From Vibrio tapetis subsp. tapetis (GTDB lineage Bacteria > Pseudomonadota > Gammaproteobacteria > Enterobacterales > Vibrionaceae), in assembly GCF_900233005.1 (NCBI RefSeq), contig NZ_LT960611.1, forward strand, positions 1,550,001 through 1,614,000: a DNA stretch of 64,000 nucleotides, given 5' to 3'. Within the stretch, counting starts at the first letter, position 1; every line of letters starts with the position of its first letter. The translations under genes and the position numbers were made by a program. Positions 10,194-19,196 of this stretch are shown in pieces. Under the pieces are notes generated by a model. It did no database searches and was not told where the DNA came from. It saw only the letters and a list, made by a program, of their open reading frames with translations.

Positions 10194-10970
10194 ATGCGTA
10201 AATCACTTTTGGCTCTTAGCCTTGTTGCAGCAGCTGCAACAGCTCCAGTTCAAGCAGAATACCTATACGGTTTTGGCGGCATGTACCTAGATCACCAAAG
10301 CTGGAACCATGGTCCAAATGCAATTAAAAATGCTAGCGACCGCAACCAATTTGTAGTGGGTATTGAAGGTGGTGCTGGATTTACGTGGGGCGAACTATAC
10401 GGTTTTTACGATTACGAAAGTGTTGAAAAATCATCAGACAAGCGTAAAGCATCTGTAAAAGGTCAAGCACACGTTTATCTGGGCGATACTGGTGCTAGCC
10501 TTTACGCACAAGTTTACAATCATGATAACGCTCAACAAAGTGAACAAAACCGCGTAATTGGTCTTGGCTACACTAAACTAACTGGCGAAGATTGGTGGTT
10601 TAAGCCATGGGTTGGTGTTCATGAAGTAAACGCATGGTCTAACTTTGGTTACGGCAACTTCAACTATGATGGCCTTAACGGTTACATGGCCGGTTGGTCT
10701 GCTGGATACAAATTTGAAGCACTAGGTCAGAACTTCTCTTTAGTTAACTGGAACGAAATTGAGTTTAACCGTGCTGATGAATACGCTGCTGAAATGGGCG
10801 GAAAAACAGGCCTAAACGGCGCTGCAATGTTGTTCTGGCACGTAACAGACAACTTTTCCACAGCTCTTACTTACCGTTACTTCCAAAACAAGCTTGGTGT
10901 TAACGAAAAGCTAAACGACGGTAACGCATACGGTGACGCTCTAATCTACCGTGTACAATACAACTTCTAA
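10194..10970 (+). CDS. Tsx/OmpK-family nucleoside-specific outer-membrane channel
   Basis: A 258-aa outer-membrane beta-barrel. The signal peptide ends PVQA (about residue 21). Alternating aromatic beta-strands follow, and the last residue is Phe, as expected for BAM-dependent insertion. Segments such as WWFKPWVGVHEV and LVNWNEIEFNR resemble the Tsx/OmpK family, which passes nucleosides and serves as a phage receptor. It is not the classical Vibrio OmpK sequence as I remember it and may be a paralogue. It is a single-gene transcript with its own terminator. Confidence 0.82.
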   Translation: MRKSLLALSLVAAAATAPVQAEYLYGFGGMYLDHQSWNHGPNAIKNASDRNQFVVGIEGGAGFTWGELYGFYDYESVEKSSDKRKASVKGQAHVYLGDTGASLYAQVYNHDNAQQSEQNRVIGLGYTKLTGEDWWFKPWVGVHEVNAWSNFGYGNFNYDGLNGYMAGWSAGYKFEALGQNFSLVNWNEIEFNRADEYAAEMGGKTGLNGAAMLFWHVTDNFSTALTYRYFQNKLGVNEKLNDGNAYGDALIYRVQYNF

Positions 10971-10995
10971 TTTGAGTTGTTAGCAACAAGATTTG

Positions 10996-11022
10996 AAATG
11001 GCGCTTTTAAGCGCCATTTTTT
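10996..11022 (+). terminator. Rho-independent terminator after the Tsx-like gene
   Basis: The stem aaatggcgc / gcgccattt has the loop ttttaa and a T-tract, 25 bp past the stop. Confidence 0.88.
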
Positions 11023-11113
11023 ATCCCTAAACATTCCCATCTTGCGCCTCCCCCTTGGAAATATCACACGCTAGCGTTATGCTTCTGGCATAGATTTCAG
11101 CTAGGTAACCATC

Positions 11114-12007
11114 TTGAATATCACCATTGTTGGCCCCGGTGCCATTGGCGCTCTTTGGGCATATAAACTTCAACAAGCGGGGCATAATATCTCGCTGTGG
11201 CAGCGAAAAGGTGACACTTCGACTTTTGCGATTCAACTCGACAATGAAGAGAAAATCACTTTTCCTAGCAATGATACTGGGCTTCTTGCTAATAGCGATT
11301 TGGTTCTCATCACAGTGAAAGCTTGGCAAGTAGAAAGCGCGATTACCCCTCTGCTAGATCATATCCACCCTGATACCATATTGTTATTTATGCACAACGG
11401 CATGGGTGCGCTAGATGAATTAGAAGCAACGCTTTCAAGCTGGCCAGTCTTAATCGCAACGACGACACAAGCCGCGTTCAAACCCAGTAAGCATCAGGTA
11501 CACCACACCGGAAACGGAACCACTCAGATCGGAGCATGGAACAAAAAAGGCCAACAATGTGCCTTTGTTGCCGATGTGTTTAATCACGCGTTACCACAAA
11601 CAAGTTGGAACGATCATATTATCGATGCACTCTGGCTAAAGCTCGCTATCAACTGTGCAATCAACCCGCTTACTGCCCTCAATCAGTGTAAAAATGGTGC
11701 GCTCGCAGGCGATCGTTATCATGAACAAATAACCGACATTATTAATGAACTGACTCAAGTCATGCAGCAGCAACACATTCAGTTTGATGAAGAAACACTG
11801 AAACAAACCATTTATAATGTCATTACTGCAACGGCTGAAAACTACTCTTCCATGCAGCAAGATATACAGCACCAGCGAGTGTCAGAGATAGACTTTATCA
11901 CAGGCTATGTGGTCAAATGCGCGCAACGACATCAACTTTCTGTGCCAGCCAATAAGCAACTGCTTGGAAGCATTAAGCAAATCGAACAATCTTGGAGTCA
12001 ACAATGA
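11114..12007 (+). CDS. panE: 2-dehydropantoate 2-reductase (PanE/ApbA)
   Basis: A 297-aa NADPH-dependent ketopantoate reductase of pantothenate/CoA synthesis. The Rossmann motif is at the very N-terminus (VGPGAIGALWAYKL). The C-terminal helical domain carries the family signature WLKLAINCAINPLTA with its conserved Lys and Asn. The start is a TTG at 11114 preceded by AGGT; no upstream ATG fits, and the N-terminus matches the family. It overlaps yajL by 4 bp (ATGA), so the two are translationally coupled. Confidence 0.92.
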   Translation: MNITIVGPGAIGALWAYKLQQAGHNISLWQRKGDTSTFAIQLDNEEKITFPSNDTGLLANSDLVLITVKAWQVESAITPLLDHIHPDTILLFMHNGMGALDELEATLSSWPVLIATTTQAAFKPSKHQVHHTGNGTTQIGAWNKKGQQCAFVADVFNHALPQTSWNDHIIDALWLKLAINCAINPLTALNQCKNGALAGDRYHEQITDIINELTQVMQQQHIQFDEETLKQTIYNVITATAENYSSMQQDIQHQRVSEIDFITGYVVKCAQRHQLSVPANKQLLGSIKQIEQSWSQQ

Positions 12008-12600
12008 GCCATAAAATATTAGTCCCTATTGCCGAAGGCAGCGAAGAGATGGAAGCGGTCACCATCATTGATATTATGGTTCGTGCGGGCTACCAAGTAA
12101 CGGTAGCGAGTGCAGATCCTGAAGGTAAGTTGACTATGACCGCTTCTCGTGGGGTGACACTCACTGCTGACTGCCGTTTAATCGACATTGCCGACCAAGA
12201 ATTTGATGCCATCTTATTGCCAGGTGGTGTTGGCGGCTCTGAAGCTTTTCGCGACAGCACTGTGCTCATAGAAATGATTAAACAGCATATGTATGAAAGC
12301 CGCTTGATGGGGGCAATCTGTGCCGCTCCTGCTTTGGTTTTTCAGCAAAACCAGCTCTATACCAAAGCCTTAATGACTTGCCACCCTGCCTTTCAAGACC
12401 AAATTCCTGAAGAACTGAGACGTGTAAAACGCGTGGTTTATGACATTACTCATAACCTGATGACCAGCCAAGGCCCCGGCACGGCTTTAGAGTTCGCCAT
12501 GGAAATCGTTATCCAGCTATCTGGCAAACCACATGCTTGGAGTATTGCTGAACCTATGGTCACTCAACCAACACTTCACTACCATGAGATGGGAAAATAA
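12004..12600 (+). CDS. yajL: YajL, DJ-1/PfpI superfamily protein
   Basis: A 198-aa DJ-1/ThiJ-type protein. The nucleophile-elbow cysteine sits in GAICAAPALVF (about residue 106), and the N-terminal Glu motif (AEGSEEMEA) is present. YajL acts as an oxidative-stress chaperone and is reported as a protein deglycase. The ATG at 12004 is inside the panE stop; an in-frame ATG 12 bp upstream exists but lies within panE. It directly abuts csdA. Confidence 0.9.
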   Translation: MSHKILVPIAEGSEEMEAVTIIDIMVRAGYQVTVASADPEGKLTMTASRGVTLTADCRLIDIADQEFDAILLPGGVGGSEAFRDSTVLIEMIKQHMYESRLMGAICAAPALVFQQNQLYTKALMTCHPAFQDQIPEELRRVKRVVYDITHNLMTSQGPGTALEFAMEIVIQLSGKPHAWSIAEPMVTQPTLHYHEMGK

Positions 12601-13809
12601 ATGCACATCAACGACATCCGCAATCAATTCCCTGCCCTGCAACAAAACATCGCAGGGGAGTCTTTGGTGTACCTTGATAGTGCCGCGACCACTCAAAAAC
12701 CCCAATTGGTGATCGATGCGATCAGCCATTACTACAGCCAACAAAATGCTAACGTTCACCGCGGCAGCCACAGCCTGACCGCTAATGCGACCTTTCAATT
12801 TGAGGCAGCACGAGAGTGCGTCAAAGAGTTTATTGGCGCAACGAGCAGCAAAGAGATCATTTGGACGCGAGGCGCAACCGAAGCATTAAACCTCATCGCC
12901 CAAACTTATGCCCGAAACACCCTACAAGCTGGTGATGAAATATTAGTTGGGGAGATGGAACACCACGCCAATATTGTGCCTTGGCAAATCGTTGCGCAGC
13001 AAACTGGCGCGAAAGTTATCAAGATCCCCATGACAGATAACGGTGAACTAGACCTAGATGCCTTCTCCCTATTACTTAATAACAAAACAAAACTCGTTGC
13101 TGTCGCCCATATCACGAATGTCACGGGCTACCGCCAGCCGATTGAAACCATCATAGAGCGCAGTCACAACGCTGGTGCTGTCGTGGTCGTCGATGGAGCG
13201 CAAGGCATTGTGCATGAACATGTTGATGTCCAATCCCTTGGTGCCGATTTCTATGTATTTTCAGGACACAAGCTATACGCTCCTACCGGAATTGGCGTGC
13301 TCTACGGCAAACTTGCGCTGTTAGAAGCGATGCCTCCATGGCACGGTGGTGGAAAAATGGTTGAGAAAGTCAGCTTTGACGGCACCACATTTTCTGCTTT
13401 GCCTGGGAAGTTTGAAGCCGGCACTCCGAATGTGGCTGGTGCGATTGCTCTTGCGACCGCCATCAATTGGTATAAAGGCTTAGATTCAAAAGTTATTGAA
13501 GCGCACATTCGCAACTTGGTTAAAACCACCGCTAACGCCCTTGGTAAACTGGACGACCTCACCCTTATTCATCCACAAGAAAAAGGCAGCGTGCTGACCT
13601 TTATCGTCGATGGTGTTCACCACCAAGACATTGCGACACTGCTAGACAAACAAGGCATTGCGGTGCGATCTGGTCATCATTGCGCTCATCCATTAATGGA
13701 TGCTCTGGGTGTCTCTGGCACAGTTCGTGTTTCGTTTGGGGTTTATAACACAATGGAAGATGTTGAACGCTTGATTAGCGCAATGGAAAAAGCATTGGAT
13801 ATGTTGTGA
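12601..13809 (+). CDS. csdA: Cysteine desulfurase CsdA (SufS-type)
   Basis: A 402-aa PLP-dependent cysteine desulfurase, group II. The Schiff-base lysine is in FSGHKLYAPTGIGVLYG (about residue 224). The persulfide-forming cysteine is in RSGHHCAHPLMD (about residue 361). It removes sulfur from cysteine and passes it to CsdE. The partner genes csdE and tcdA lie just downstream on the opposite strand, matching the CsdA-CsdE-TcdA (CsdL) sulfur-transfer and tRNA-modification set. A heptamer repeat array starts 2 bp after its stop codon. Confidence 0.94.
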   Translation: MHINDIRNQFPALQQNIAGESLVYLDSAATTQKPQLVIDAISHYYSQQNANVHRGSHSLTANATFQFEAARECVKEFIGATSSKEIIWTRGATEALNLIAQTYARNTLQAGDEILVGEMEHHANIVPWQIVAQQTGAKVIKIPMTDNGELDLDAFSLLLNNKTKLVAVAHITNVTGYRQPIETIIERSHNAGAVVVVDGAQGIVHEHVDVQSLGADFYVFSGHKLYAPTGIGVLYGKLALLEAMPPWHGGGKMVEKVSFDGTTFSALPGKFEAGTPNVAGAIALATAINWYKGLDSKVIEAHIRNLVKTTANALGKLDDLTLIHPQEKGSVLTFIVDGVHHQDIATLLDKQGIAVRSGHHCAHPLMDALGVSGTVRVSFGVYNTMEDVERLISAMEKALDML

Positions 13810-13811
13810 TG

Positions 13812-13846
13812 AAGTGCTAAAAGCTAAGTACTAAAAGCTAGGTGTG
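13812..13846 (+). repeat. Heptamer repeat array A (3' of csdA)
   Basis: Four exact 7-bp units in register (aagtgct, aaaagct, aagtact, aaaagct), then a degenerate unit (aggtgtg). Further decayed G-rich units (gggctta, gggctgc) follow. The array begins just after the csdA TGA and reads in the same direction as csdA. It belongs to the dispersed family described in the findings. Confidence 0.85.
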
Positions 13847-13896
13847 TCCGGTAGGGCTTAGGGCTGCTAGGAAAAGATGAAATAGAAGCAAGAATA

Positions 13897-13929
13897 AGGA
13901 AGAAGGGGATTGTTGATGTTCTTCTTCCT
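13897..13929. terminator. Hairpin between convergent csdA and csdE
   Basis: The stem aggaagaag / cttcttcct has a 15-nt loop and lies between the converging csdA and csdE genes. U-tracts are weak on both sides. It probably acts as a bidirectional terminator. Confidence 0.5.
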
Positions 13930-13938
13930 GTTTGCTAA

Positions 13939-14370
13939 CTAGCGGCTAGCTTGTTCTTTGATTTGTTCCACGATGGCTTTTAAGCCATTGCCTCTTGATG
14001 GGCTCAAGTGTTCAATTAGGCCTGTTTTTTGAAAGTAACTGTCGATATCAAATTGAGCAATTTCAACACTCGTTTTACCATGATACGCAGCTAAAACCAG
14101 CGTTATCAAGCCTCGCACTATTCGCGCATCTGAGTCTGCGCAAAAATACCAACGACCTTCTACTTGCTTGCTTACAAGCCACACTTGGCTTTCACAACCC
14201 GCTACCGTTACTTGCTCTGATTTAAATTCATCAGGCATGGTTGGCAACTTCTTTCCCCATTGAATCACTTGGCGATATCGGTCTTCCCAGCTAGTAAAAT
14301 TTTGCATGGTACTTTCGATATCTTGAGCAGTAATATCACTACCAAAAGGCGATTGAGGAAATTCAGACAT
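13939..14370 (-). CDS. csdE: CsdE, SufE-like sulfur acceptor
   Basis: A 143-aa SufE-family protein. The acceptor cysteine lies in VAGCESQVWL (about residue 59). It takes the persulfide from CsdA and stimulates it. The neighbourhood of csdA and tcdA supports CsdE rather than SufE of the suf operon. It is convergent with csdA. The start ATG at 14370 gives MSEFPQSPFG. Confidence 0.92.
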   Translation of the reverse strand: MSEFPQSPFGSDITAQDIESTMQNFTSWEDRYRQVIQWGKKLPTMPDEFKSEQVTVAGCESQVWLVSKQVEGRWYFCADSDARIVRGLITLVLAAYHGKTSVEIAQFDIDSYFQKTGLIEHLSPSRGNGLKAIVEQIKEQASR

Positions 14371-14470
14371 GAGACTTTACTTTTAACCATTGAAATTGAC
14401 ACAATTATATCACTAAAGCCAGTAAGGCAAAGGCACAAACCAACCTAAGTTGAACCCCTACCTTCCCCCA

Positions 14471-14540
14471 AGCTCTTCGCTTTTAGCCTTTAGCCTTAAA
14501 AACTTAGCTTTTAGCACTTCGCTTTTCGTACCTAGCTCTT
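14471..14540 (-). repeat. Heptamer repeat array B (3' end of tcdA)
   Basis: Ten consecutive 7-bp units in unbroken register. Read on the minus strand they are aagagct, aggtacg, aaaagcg, aagtgct, aaaagct, aagtttt, taaggct, aaaggct, aaaagcg and aagagct. The first unit encodes the last two codons of tcdA and the T of its TAG stop. The orientation is that of tcdA. The array fills about half of the csdE-tcdA gap. Confidence 0.88.
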
Positions 14541-15350
14541 AACCTTCATCCCACGCTCAATTAGCTTTTCAACCACACGTGAAACCGCAACAAAGCCAAA
14601 CGTTGCCGTGACGACCGTAGCCGCGCCAAAACCACTCGCGCAATCCATTCGCTTCGGTCCTTCAGCCGTCGACTTCATACCGCAAACGGATCCATCGGCT
14701 TGAGGGTACTTCAATTGTTCGGTTGAAAATACACAATCAATACCGAATTTACGCTGTGGATTTTTGCTAAAGTTATGGAAACGACGCAAAGTATCTTTAA
14801 TTTTTTTCGCTAGAGGATCTTGAATAGTTTTAGATAAATCAGCCACTTTGATCTGAGTAGGGTCGACTTGACCACCAGCACCGCCCGTTGTCACTACTTT
14901 GATCTTATTGCTCTTACAAAAAGCCAATAGCGCCGCTTTTGCTTTTACGCTATCAATCGCATCCAGTACATAATCAAACTCTTTACTAATGTACTCTTGT
15001 AAGTTTTCAGGCCCAATAAAATCATCAATGAGGTTGATTTTACATTCAGGGTTAATCAACTTAACTCGCTCTGCCATTACTTCGATTTTACTCTGACCAA
15101 CGGTCCCGCTCATCGCGTGAATTTGACGGTTGATATTAGTCACACAGACGTCATCCATATCGATAAGGGTCAGCTCACCTACGCCCGTTCTTGCAAGGGC
15201 TTCGACGGCCCATGAACCCACACCACCAATACCAACAACACACACATGGCTAGCACGTAAGATATCGACCTCACTGTAGCCATAAAGGCGACGAGTACCG
15301 CCAAAGCGTTGGTCATATTGTTCAGAAGCTGGTGTGTTTAGTTCACGCAT
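14532..15350 (-). CDS. tcdA: TcdA (CsdL), tRNA threonylcarbamoyladenosine dehydratase
   Basis: A 272-aa E1/MoeB/ThiF-type ATP-dependent enzyme. It cyclises t6A37 of tRNA to ct6A. The nucleotide-binding loop is VVGIGGVGSWAVEAL (about 34-48), with the following Asp (LIDMDDVC). It works with the CsdA-CsdE sulfur relay in E. coli, and both genes are adjacent here. The C-terminus ends in KVKS; its last codons are part of the heptamer array, so this tail may differ from other species. Confidence 0.94.
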   Translation of the reverse strand: MRELNTPASEQYDQRFGGTRRLYGYSEVDILRASHVCVVGIGGVGSWAVEALARTGVGELTLIDMDDVCVTNINRQIHAMSGTVGQSKIEVMAERVKLINPECKINLIDDFIGPENLQEYISKEFDYVLDAIDSVKAKAALLAFCKSNKIKVVTTGGAGGQVDPTQIKVADLSKTIQDPLAKKIKDTLRRFHNFSKNPQRKFGIDCVFSTEQLKYPQADGSVCGMKSTAEGPKRMDCASGFGAATVVTATFGFVAVSRVVEKLIERGMKVKS

Positions 15351-15383
15351 AAAAAACTCTTAGATTGCGGTAGGTAAAAAGAC

Positions 15384-15410
15384 AAAGAGTGCGTTTTATA
15401 CGCACTCTTT
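15384..15410 (-). terminator. Rho-independent terminator after mltA
   Basis: A perfect 10-bp stem, aaagagtgcg / cgcactcttt, with a 7-nt loop. On the minus strand it is followed by gtctttttac, giving a U-rich tail. It lies between the mltA stop and the tcdA start, so tcdA probably has its own promoter. Confidence 0.8.
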
Positions 15411-15436
15411 AAGGGTAATACAAGTTGAGATTAAAC

Positions 15437-16540
15437 TTAGTCTGACTTTTCTGGCGGCATTGCCCATGGGGCTTGAGTAGGAGAGCTTTGCAGCCCTAAC
15501 TTCCATACTCGACCAAAGTGTTTATAGTGCCCAGCTTGTGTTCCTGCTCGGCTACCTATGCCGTGATATAAATCAAGGTGGTTTTGCTTAACGGCACCTC
15601 CGGTATCAAGCACGATCAAGATACGCAGCTCATGAGCTCCGCTCCAAGTTCCATCAGCATTAAGCAGCGGCACTTCAGCAAGAATTGGGGTTCCCATAGG
15701 AAATAAACTGCGATCACCCGCAACAGAAGCCATCGGCATTAGCGGAATTCCCGCACTGCCCGTTACTGGTGCTGCATCTCTTGGTTCAAAGAACACGTAA
15801 GAGGTGTTTTGCTCTAGCACTTCCCTTACCGTTGCTTCGTCTTGCTGTAACACCCAATCTTTAATGGCTTTTAGAGACATTTTTTCACGAGGAACTAGGT
15901 CTCGCTCAATCAAGACTTTGCCGATGCTAACGTACGCATGACCATTTTTACCACCGTAGGCAAAATACTCTAACGTGTCATCATCACCAAAGTGTACAAA
16001 ACCACTGCCCTGAACTTCCATAATAAATGGGTCAATCATATTCGCAGCATAACCAAGTTCTAGATCTTGGCCTTGCAATGCACCTTGATTGATTTGGGCA
16101 CGAGTTGGACACTGTTCGCCACAATCAGGTTTACGGTAAACGGGGTATCGGTATTCATTATCAGCTTCATGGCGCAATTCAATTACGGGAGAAAAATAGC
16201 CAGTAAAAAGAACATTCCCCTTTTTATCACCGCCACCTAACTGAGCCATTTGGATGCCATAGTTAGCCAACTCACTCGGCTCGCCGCTTTGCAAGCTCCA
16301 CGCTTCTAGCTGCTCATAAAGAGGTTGATAGATTTTTGCCATCGAAGGCGACAAAGTAACAACTTGCTCAGCTTGATTTGAAAAAGCCGTGTAATTGCGT
16401 GGCACATTCGACTCAATCGATTCGACTTGATTTAGGTTAGAAGTAAACTCACCACTTTGGTATTGCTGACCACGTTCGGTGGGCCCAGCACAACCAGCAA
16501 GGGCAAGAACCGCCCCGATACAATACAGTTTTTTGAACAC
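15437..16540 (-). CDS. mltA: MltA, membrane-bound lytic murein transglycosylase A
   Basis: A 367-aa outer-membrane lipoprotein. The signal peptide ends in the lipobox LAGC (Cys17), followed by Ala. The MltA double-psi barrel and 3D domain follow. The catalytic aspartate is in VLDTGGAVKQNHLDLYHG (about residue 313). It cleaves glycan strands with formation of 1,6-anhydroMurNAc, the substrate recycled through AmpG. Length equals E. coli MltA (365). Confidence 0.94.
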   Translation of the reverse strand: MFKKLYCIGAVLALAGCAGPTERGQQYQSGEFTSNLNQVESIESNVPRNYTAFSNQAEQVVTLSPSMAKIYQPLYEQLEAWSLQSGEPSELANYGIQMAQLGGGDKKGNVLFTGYFSPVIELRHEADNEYRYPVYRKPDCGEQCPTRAQINQGALQGQDLELGYAANMIDPFIMEVQGSGFVHFGDDDTLEYFAYGGKNGHAYVSIGKVLIERDLVPREKMSLKAIKDWVLQQDEATVREVLEQNTSYVFFEPRDAAPVTGSAGIPLMPMASVAGDRSLFPMGTPILAEVPLLNADGTWSGAHELRILIVLDTGGAVKQNHLDLYHGIGSRAGTQAGHYKHFGRVWKLGLQSSPTQAPWAMPPEKSD

Positions 16541-16679
16541 AGAAATAGCATCCCTTTATTATGATAAAAAGCAGGATGACAAAGTATTCAATTTGAAGCA
16601 ACACAAGGATTGTAAAGATTTCATATCGCTGGGAATCCGAACGATATTAGTCGCATGTAGGAAGACGAAACACCATTAC

Positions 16680-17144
16680 TTAACGAAATAGCTCATTGGT
16701 GCCGGGTAATGGTGGTGGAGGTGTCGTATTAATAAATATCGATTCATAATGCGCTGGCGAAACACGTCTAAGACGAGTCATCGTTGAATTTAACACATCA
16801 AACCTATGGTGCTCTGTGCCTAAGTCAAATTCCAAGCGTACACCATCGAATTCAAATTTGGTGGTAACCTGTCGGCCTTCAATGTATATGCCGTTTTTTT
16901 TAACCACAAAACGGTCTGCCGCATAACCCGCAACATTTTGCTCAACCCAAGTGCCAAAGATCTGCTGTCGATAGAGCTTGGTTACTTTCTGGTGATCAAC
17001 GAAACTTTTGACCCCGCCATACCCCAAACCAATAACGATAATACTAAGTAACGCCCAAACCCTCGCATACTGATGCAATGGTTTCTTGCTACGTTTATTA
17101 GGTTCTGTCTTTTTATAGTTGGCCATGGTCATGGATGGTTTCAT
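16680..17144 (-). CDS. DUF2850-type membrane-anchored protein
   Basis: A 154-aa protein of unknown function. A basic N-terminus (residues 1-25) is followed by a single transmembrane segment (about 29-45, ALLSIIVIGLGYGG). A soluble, probably periplasmic, beta-rich domain (IFGTWVEQNVAGYAADRFVV) completes it. It resembles the Vibrio-restricted DUF2850 family. The ATG at 17144 has a GGA upstream; an ATG six codons later (17126) is a possible alternative. It diverges from argA. Confidence 0.7.
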   Translation of the reverse strand: MKPSMTMANYKKTEPNKRSKKPLHQYARVWALLSIIVIGLGYGGVKSFVDHQKVTKLYRQQIFGTWVEQNVAGYAADRFVVKKNGIYIEGRQVTTKFEFDGVRLEFDLGTEHHRFDVLNSTMTRLRRVSPAHYESIFINTTPPPPLPGTNELFR

Positions 17145-17234
17145 TGTTATTCCATTAAGGTTAATTCAACATTGCTAATAATGGTATTTATTTGGGAAAT
17201 AAGCCTTTAACTAACCGTTAAAACCTTGCATTAA

Positions 17235-17273
17235 AGTGAATTAATAGTCATTATTAAAACATAAATAATCAAG
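17235..17273. promoter_or_regulatory. Pair of ARG boxes (ArgR operator) upstream of argA
   Basis: The first 18-bp box, 17235-17252, contains TGAATTAATAGTCA, one mismatch from the TGAAT-N4-ATTCA core. A second, weaker box fits 17256-17273, exactly 3 bp away, with its right half (ATCA) matching best. Two boxes 3 bp apart is the usual ArgR layout, so arginine repression of argA is expected. Confidence 0.65.
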
Positions 17274-17286
17274 GATGTGCCAAGTA

Positions 17287-18615
17287 GTGAAATTGAGAAG
17301 CACCGCATTAGTAAAAGGGTTTAGACAATCCACCCCTTACGTCACCGCCCACCGTGGGAAAACCATGGTGATTATGCTGGGTGGAGAAGCTTATCAAGAC
17401 AACAACTTTAACAACATAATCAATGATATTGCACTACTTCACAGCCTGGGTGTAAAAATTGTTCTCGTTCATGGAGCAAGGCCACAAATTAACCAAAGAC
17501 TTGAGCAACAAGGCCTTACTACACCGTATCACAAAGGTATACGAGTCACGGATGCTAACGCACTTAATCTAGTTATGCAGTCTGCAGGACAACTCCAGCT
17601 CGACATAACAGCCAAACTGTCCATGAGCTTAAACAACACCCCAATGGCCGGCACTCAGCTTACTGTCGTCAGCGGTAATTTCGTCGTCGCCCAGCCTATC
17701 GGAGTCGACGATGGTATTGATTATTGCCACAGTGGCCGTATTCGACGTATTGATACTCAGGCGATTGACCGAATTTTAGAACAAGGCTCGATTGTACTGA
17801 TTGGCCCGATTGGCAGCTCAGTTACCGGAGAAAGCTTCAACCTACTTTCTGAAGAAGTCGCGACACAAGTAGCCATCAGGTTAAACGCCGATAAACTCAT
17901 CGGCTTTAGCTCTGAACAAGGAGTGCTGGATAAAAATGGCCAAGTCATTGCGGAGCTTTTCCCCACAGAAGCAAAATCGATTCTAGATCAGCTTGAAACC
18001 AATGACCAAAAGCAGGGTTCAGGCTCTATTCGCTTCTTACGCGGTTCAATTAATGCGTGCCGCGCAGGCGTGCCGCGAAGCCACCTGATCAGTTACAAAA
18101 TCGACGGCGCTTTGATCCAAGAGTTATTCTCTATCGACGGTATTGGTACCCAAGTAGTGATGGCCAGTGCCGAACAAGTAAGAGAAGCAGACATTGATGA
18201 CATTGGCGGTATCGTTGATCTCATTGAGCCGCTCGAAACACAAGGCATATTAGTACGCCGCTCACGAGAGCAGCTAGAGCAAGAGATCCACCAATTTACC
18301 ATCATAGAAAAAGACGGCATGATCATTGGCTGTGCAGCCCTTTACCCTTATGAGAGTGAAAAGAAAGCGGAAATGGCCTGCGTTGCTATTCATCCTGACT
18401 ATCGGGACGGTAACCGAGGAGTACACCTGCTCAAACACATTCATTTAAGAGCAAAAAAACTGCAGCTTAACCACCTGTTCGTTTTGACTACACGAAGTTT
18501 GCATTGGTTTAGAGAGCAAGGGTTCGTTGAAGTTGACGTATCTGCGTTGCCTACAGAAAAGCAGGGGCTATATAACTACCAGCGCCGCTCCAAAATTCTA
18601 CAACTCACCGTCTAG
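17287..18615 (+). CDS. argA: ArgA, N-acetylglutamate synthase
   Basis: The first enzyme of arginine synthesis; it acetylates glutamate with acetyl-CoA. It has an N-terminal amino-acid-kinase-like domain (about 1-280; [24 protein letters not shown]) that binds arginine, and a C-terminal GNAT domain (about 295-440; [14 protein letters not shown]). I chose the GTG at 17287 (442 aa, starting [14 protein letters not shown]) over an ATG at 17275. The AAGGA lies 11 bp before the GTG but overlaps the ATG, and the N-terminus then aligns with E. coli ArgA (443 aa). Confidence 0.93.
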   Translation: MKLRSTALVKGFRQSTPYVTAHRGKTMVIMLGGEAYQDNNFNNIINDIALLHSLGVKIVLVHGARPQINQRLEQQGLTTPYHKGIRVTDANALNLVMQSAGQLQLDITAKLSMSLNNTPMAGTQLTVVSGNFVVAQPIGVDDGIDYCHSGRIRRIDTQAIDRILEQGSIVLIGPIGSSVTGESFNLLSEEVATQVAIRLNADKLIGFSSEQGVLDKNGQVIAELFPTEAKSILDQLETNDQKQGSGSIRFLRGSINACRAGVPRSHLISYKIDGALIQELFSIDGIGTQVVMASAEQVREADIDDIGGIVDLIEPLETQGILVRRSREQLEQEIHQFTIIEKDGMIIGCAALYPYESEKKAEMACVAIHPDYRDGNRGVHLLKHIHLRAKKLQLNHLFVLTTRSLHWFREQGFVEVDVSALPTEKQGLYNYQRRSKILQLTV

Positions 18616-18860
18616 GTATTTACTATAGCTGGATATAAATCAAGTTCCATAACATATTGATATATCAGGACTTGCTAAAAAATTAACATTACTGACTCTA
18701 AACTGACTGTTATTTAAGCAAGTTACTGATACAATCACGCCCTTCTCAAATTAACGCGACCACAAATAATAGAGAAAAATTACCACACGGAGGTAATACA
18801 CTCTTCTACACTAGAGTGAAAAGCTAGGATGCGAGCATTCATCACTTGCGAGCATGATTC

Positions 18861-19121
18861 ATGAAAACAGTCATTTGTAACTCCGCCCAGAGCTTTTGGG
18901 ACATGGCCGATAACCATTTCTTAGACGGCCAAGAAGTACACTGCGTCTTCCCCGTGAATACCAGTATGAAGCGTTTTATTTTGTCTTACCAAACACGCTG
19001 CAACATTAAGAACATTTCGTTCTCAAGCATCTTTGAAGAAGATGACACTTCACAAGAAACGGTCAAAAAACCGAGCATCTTAAACCGATTTAAATCACAA
19101 GAAATTCAATTAGCTGACTAA
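18861..19121 (+). CDS. Small conserved-looking protein of unknown function
   Basis: An 86-aa ORF that I do not recognise. It has no signal peptide or membrane segment and contains three cysteines (positions 6, 28 and 47), with an acidic then basic C-terminal third (EEDDTSQETVKKP). The upstream 245 bp carry a 6-bp stem hairpin (cactct/agagtg, 18799-18818) and two near-copies of gcgagcat just before the ATG. No strong ribosome site is visible. It lies between argA and the convergent recD. It may be a real Vibrio gene, but this is not certain. Confidence 0.5.
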   Translation: MKTVICNSAQSFWDMADNHFLDGQEVHCVFPVNTSMKRFILSYQTRCNIKNISFSSIFEEDDTSQETVKKPSILNRFKSQEIQLAD

Positions 19122-19143
19122 CCTAGCCAGCTAATATCGAGCC

Positions 19144-19166
19144 AAGGAAGGTCGACCTCCCTCTTT
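19144..19166. terminator. Possible bidirectional terminator between the 86-aa gene and recD
   Basis: An imperfect hairpin, aaggaagg / cctccctt-like, around a TCGA loop, followed by ctttaaa. It lies between two converging genes. It is weak and has one mismatch. Confidence 0.35.
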
Positions 19167-19196
19167 AAACGCCCTAAGCATTAACGAATACTACGG

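Noticed and set aside
13854..13874. G-rich tail after array A as a separate element
   Set aside because: gggctta and gggctgc keep the 7-bp register and are better seen as decayed units of the same array.
14471..14540. Possible CRISPR array or integron-type repeat
   Set aside because: The units are contiguous 7-mers with no spacers, no cas genes or integrase are near, and no attC-like fold is present.
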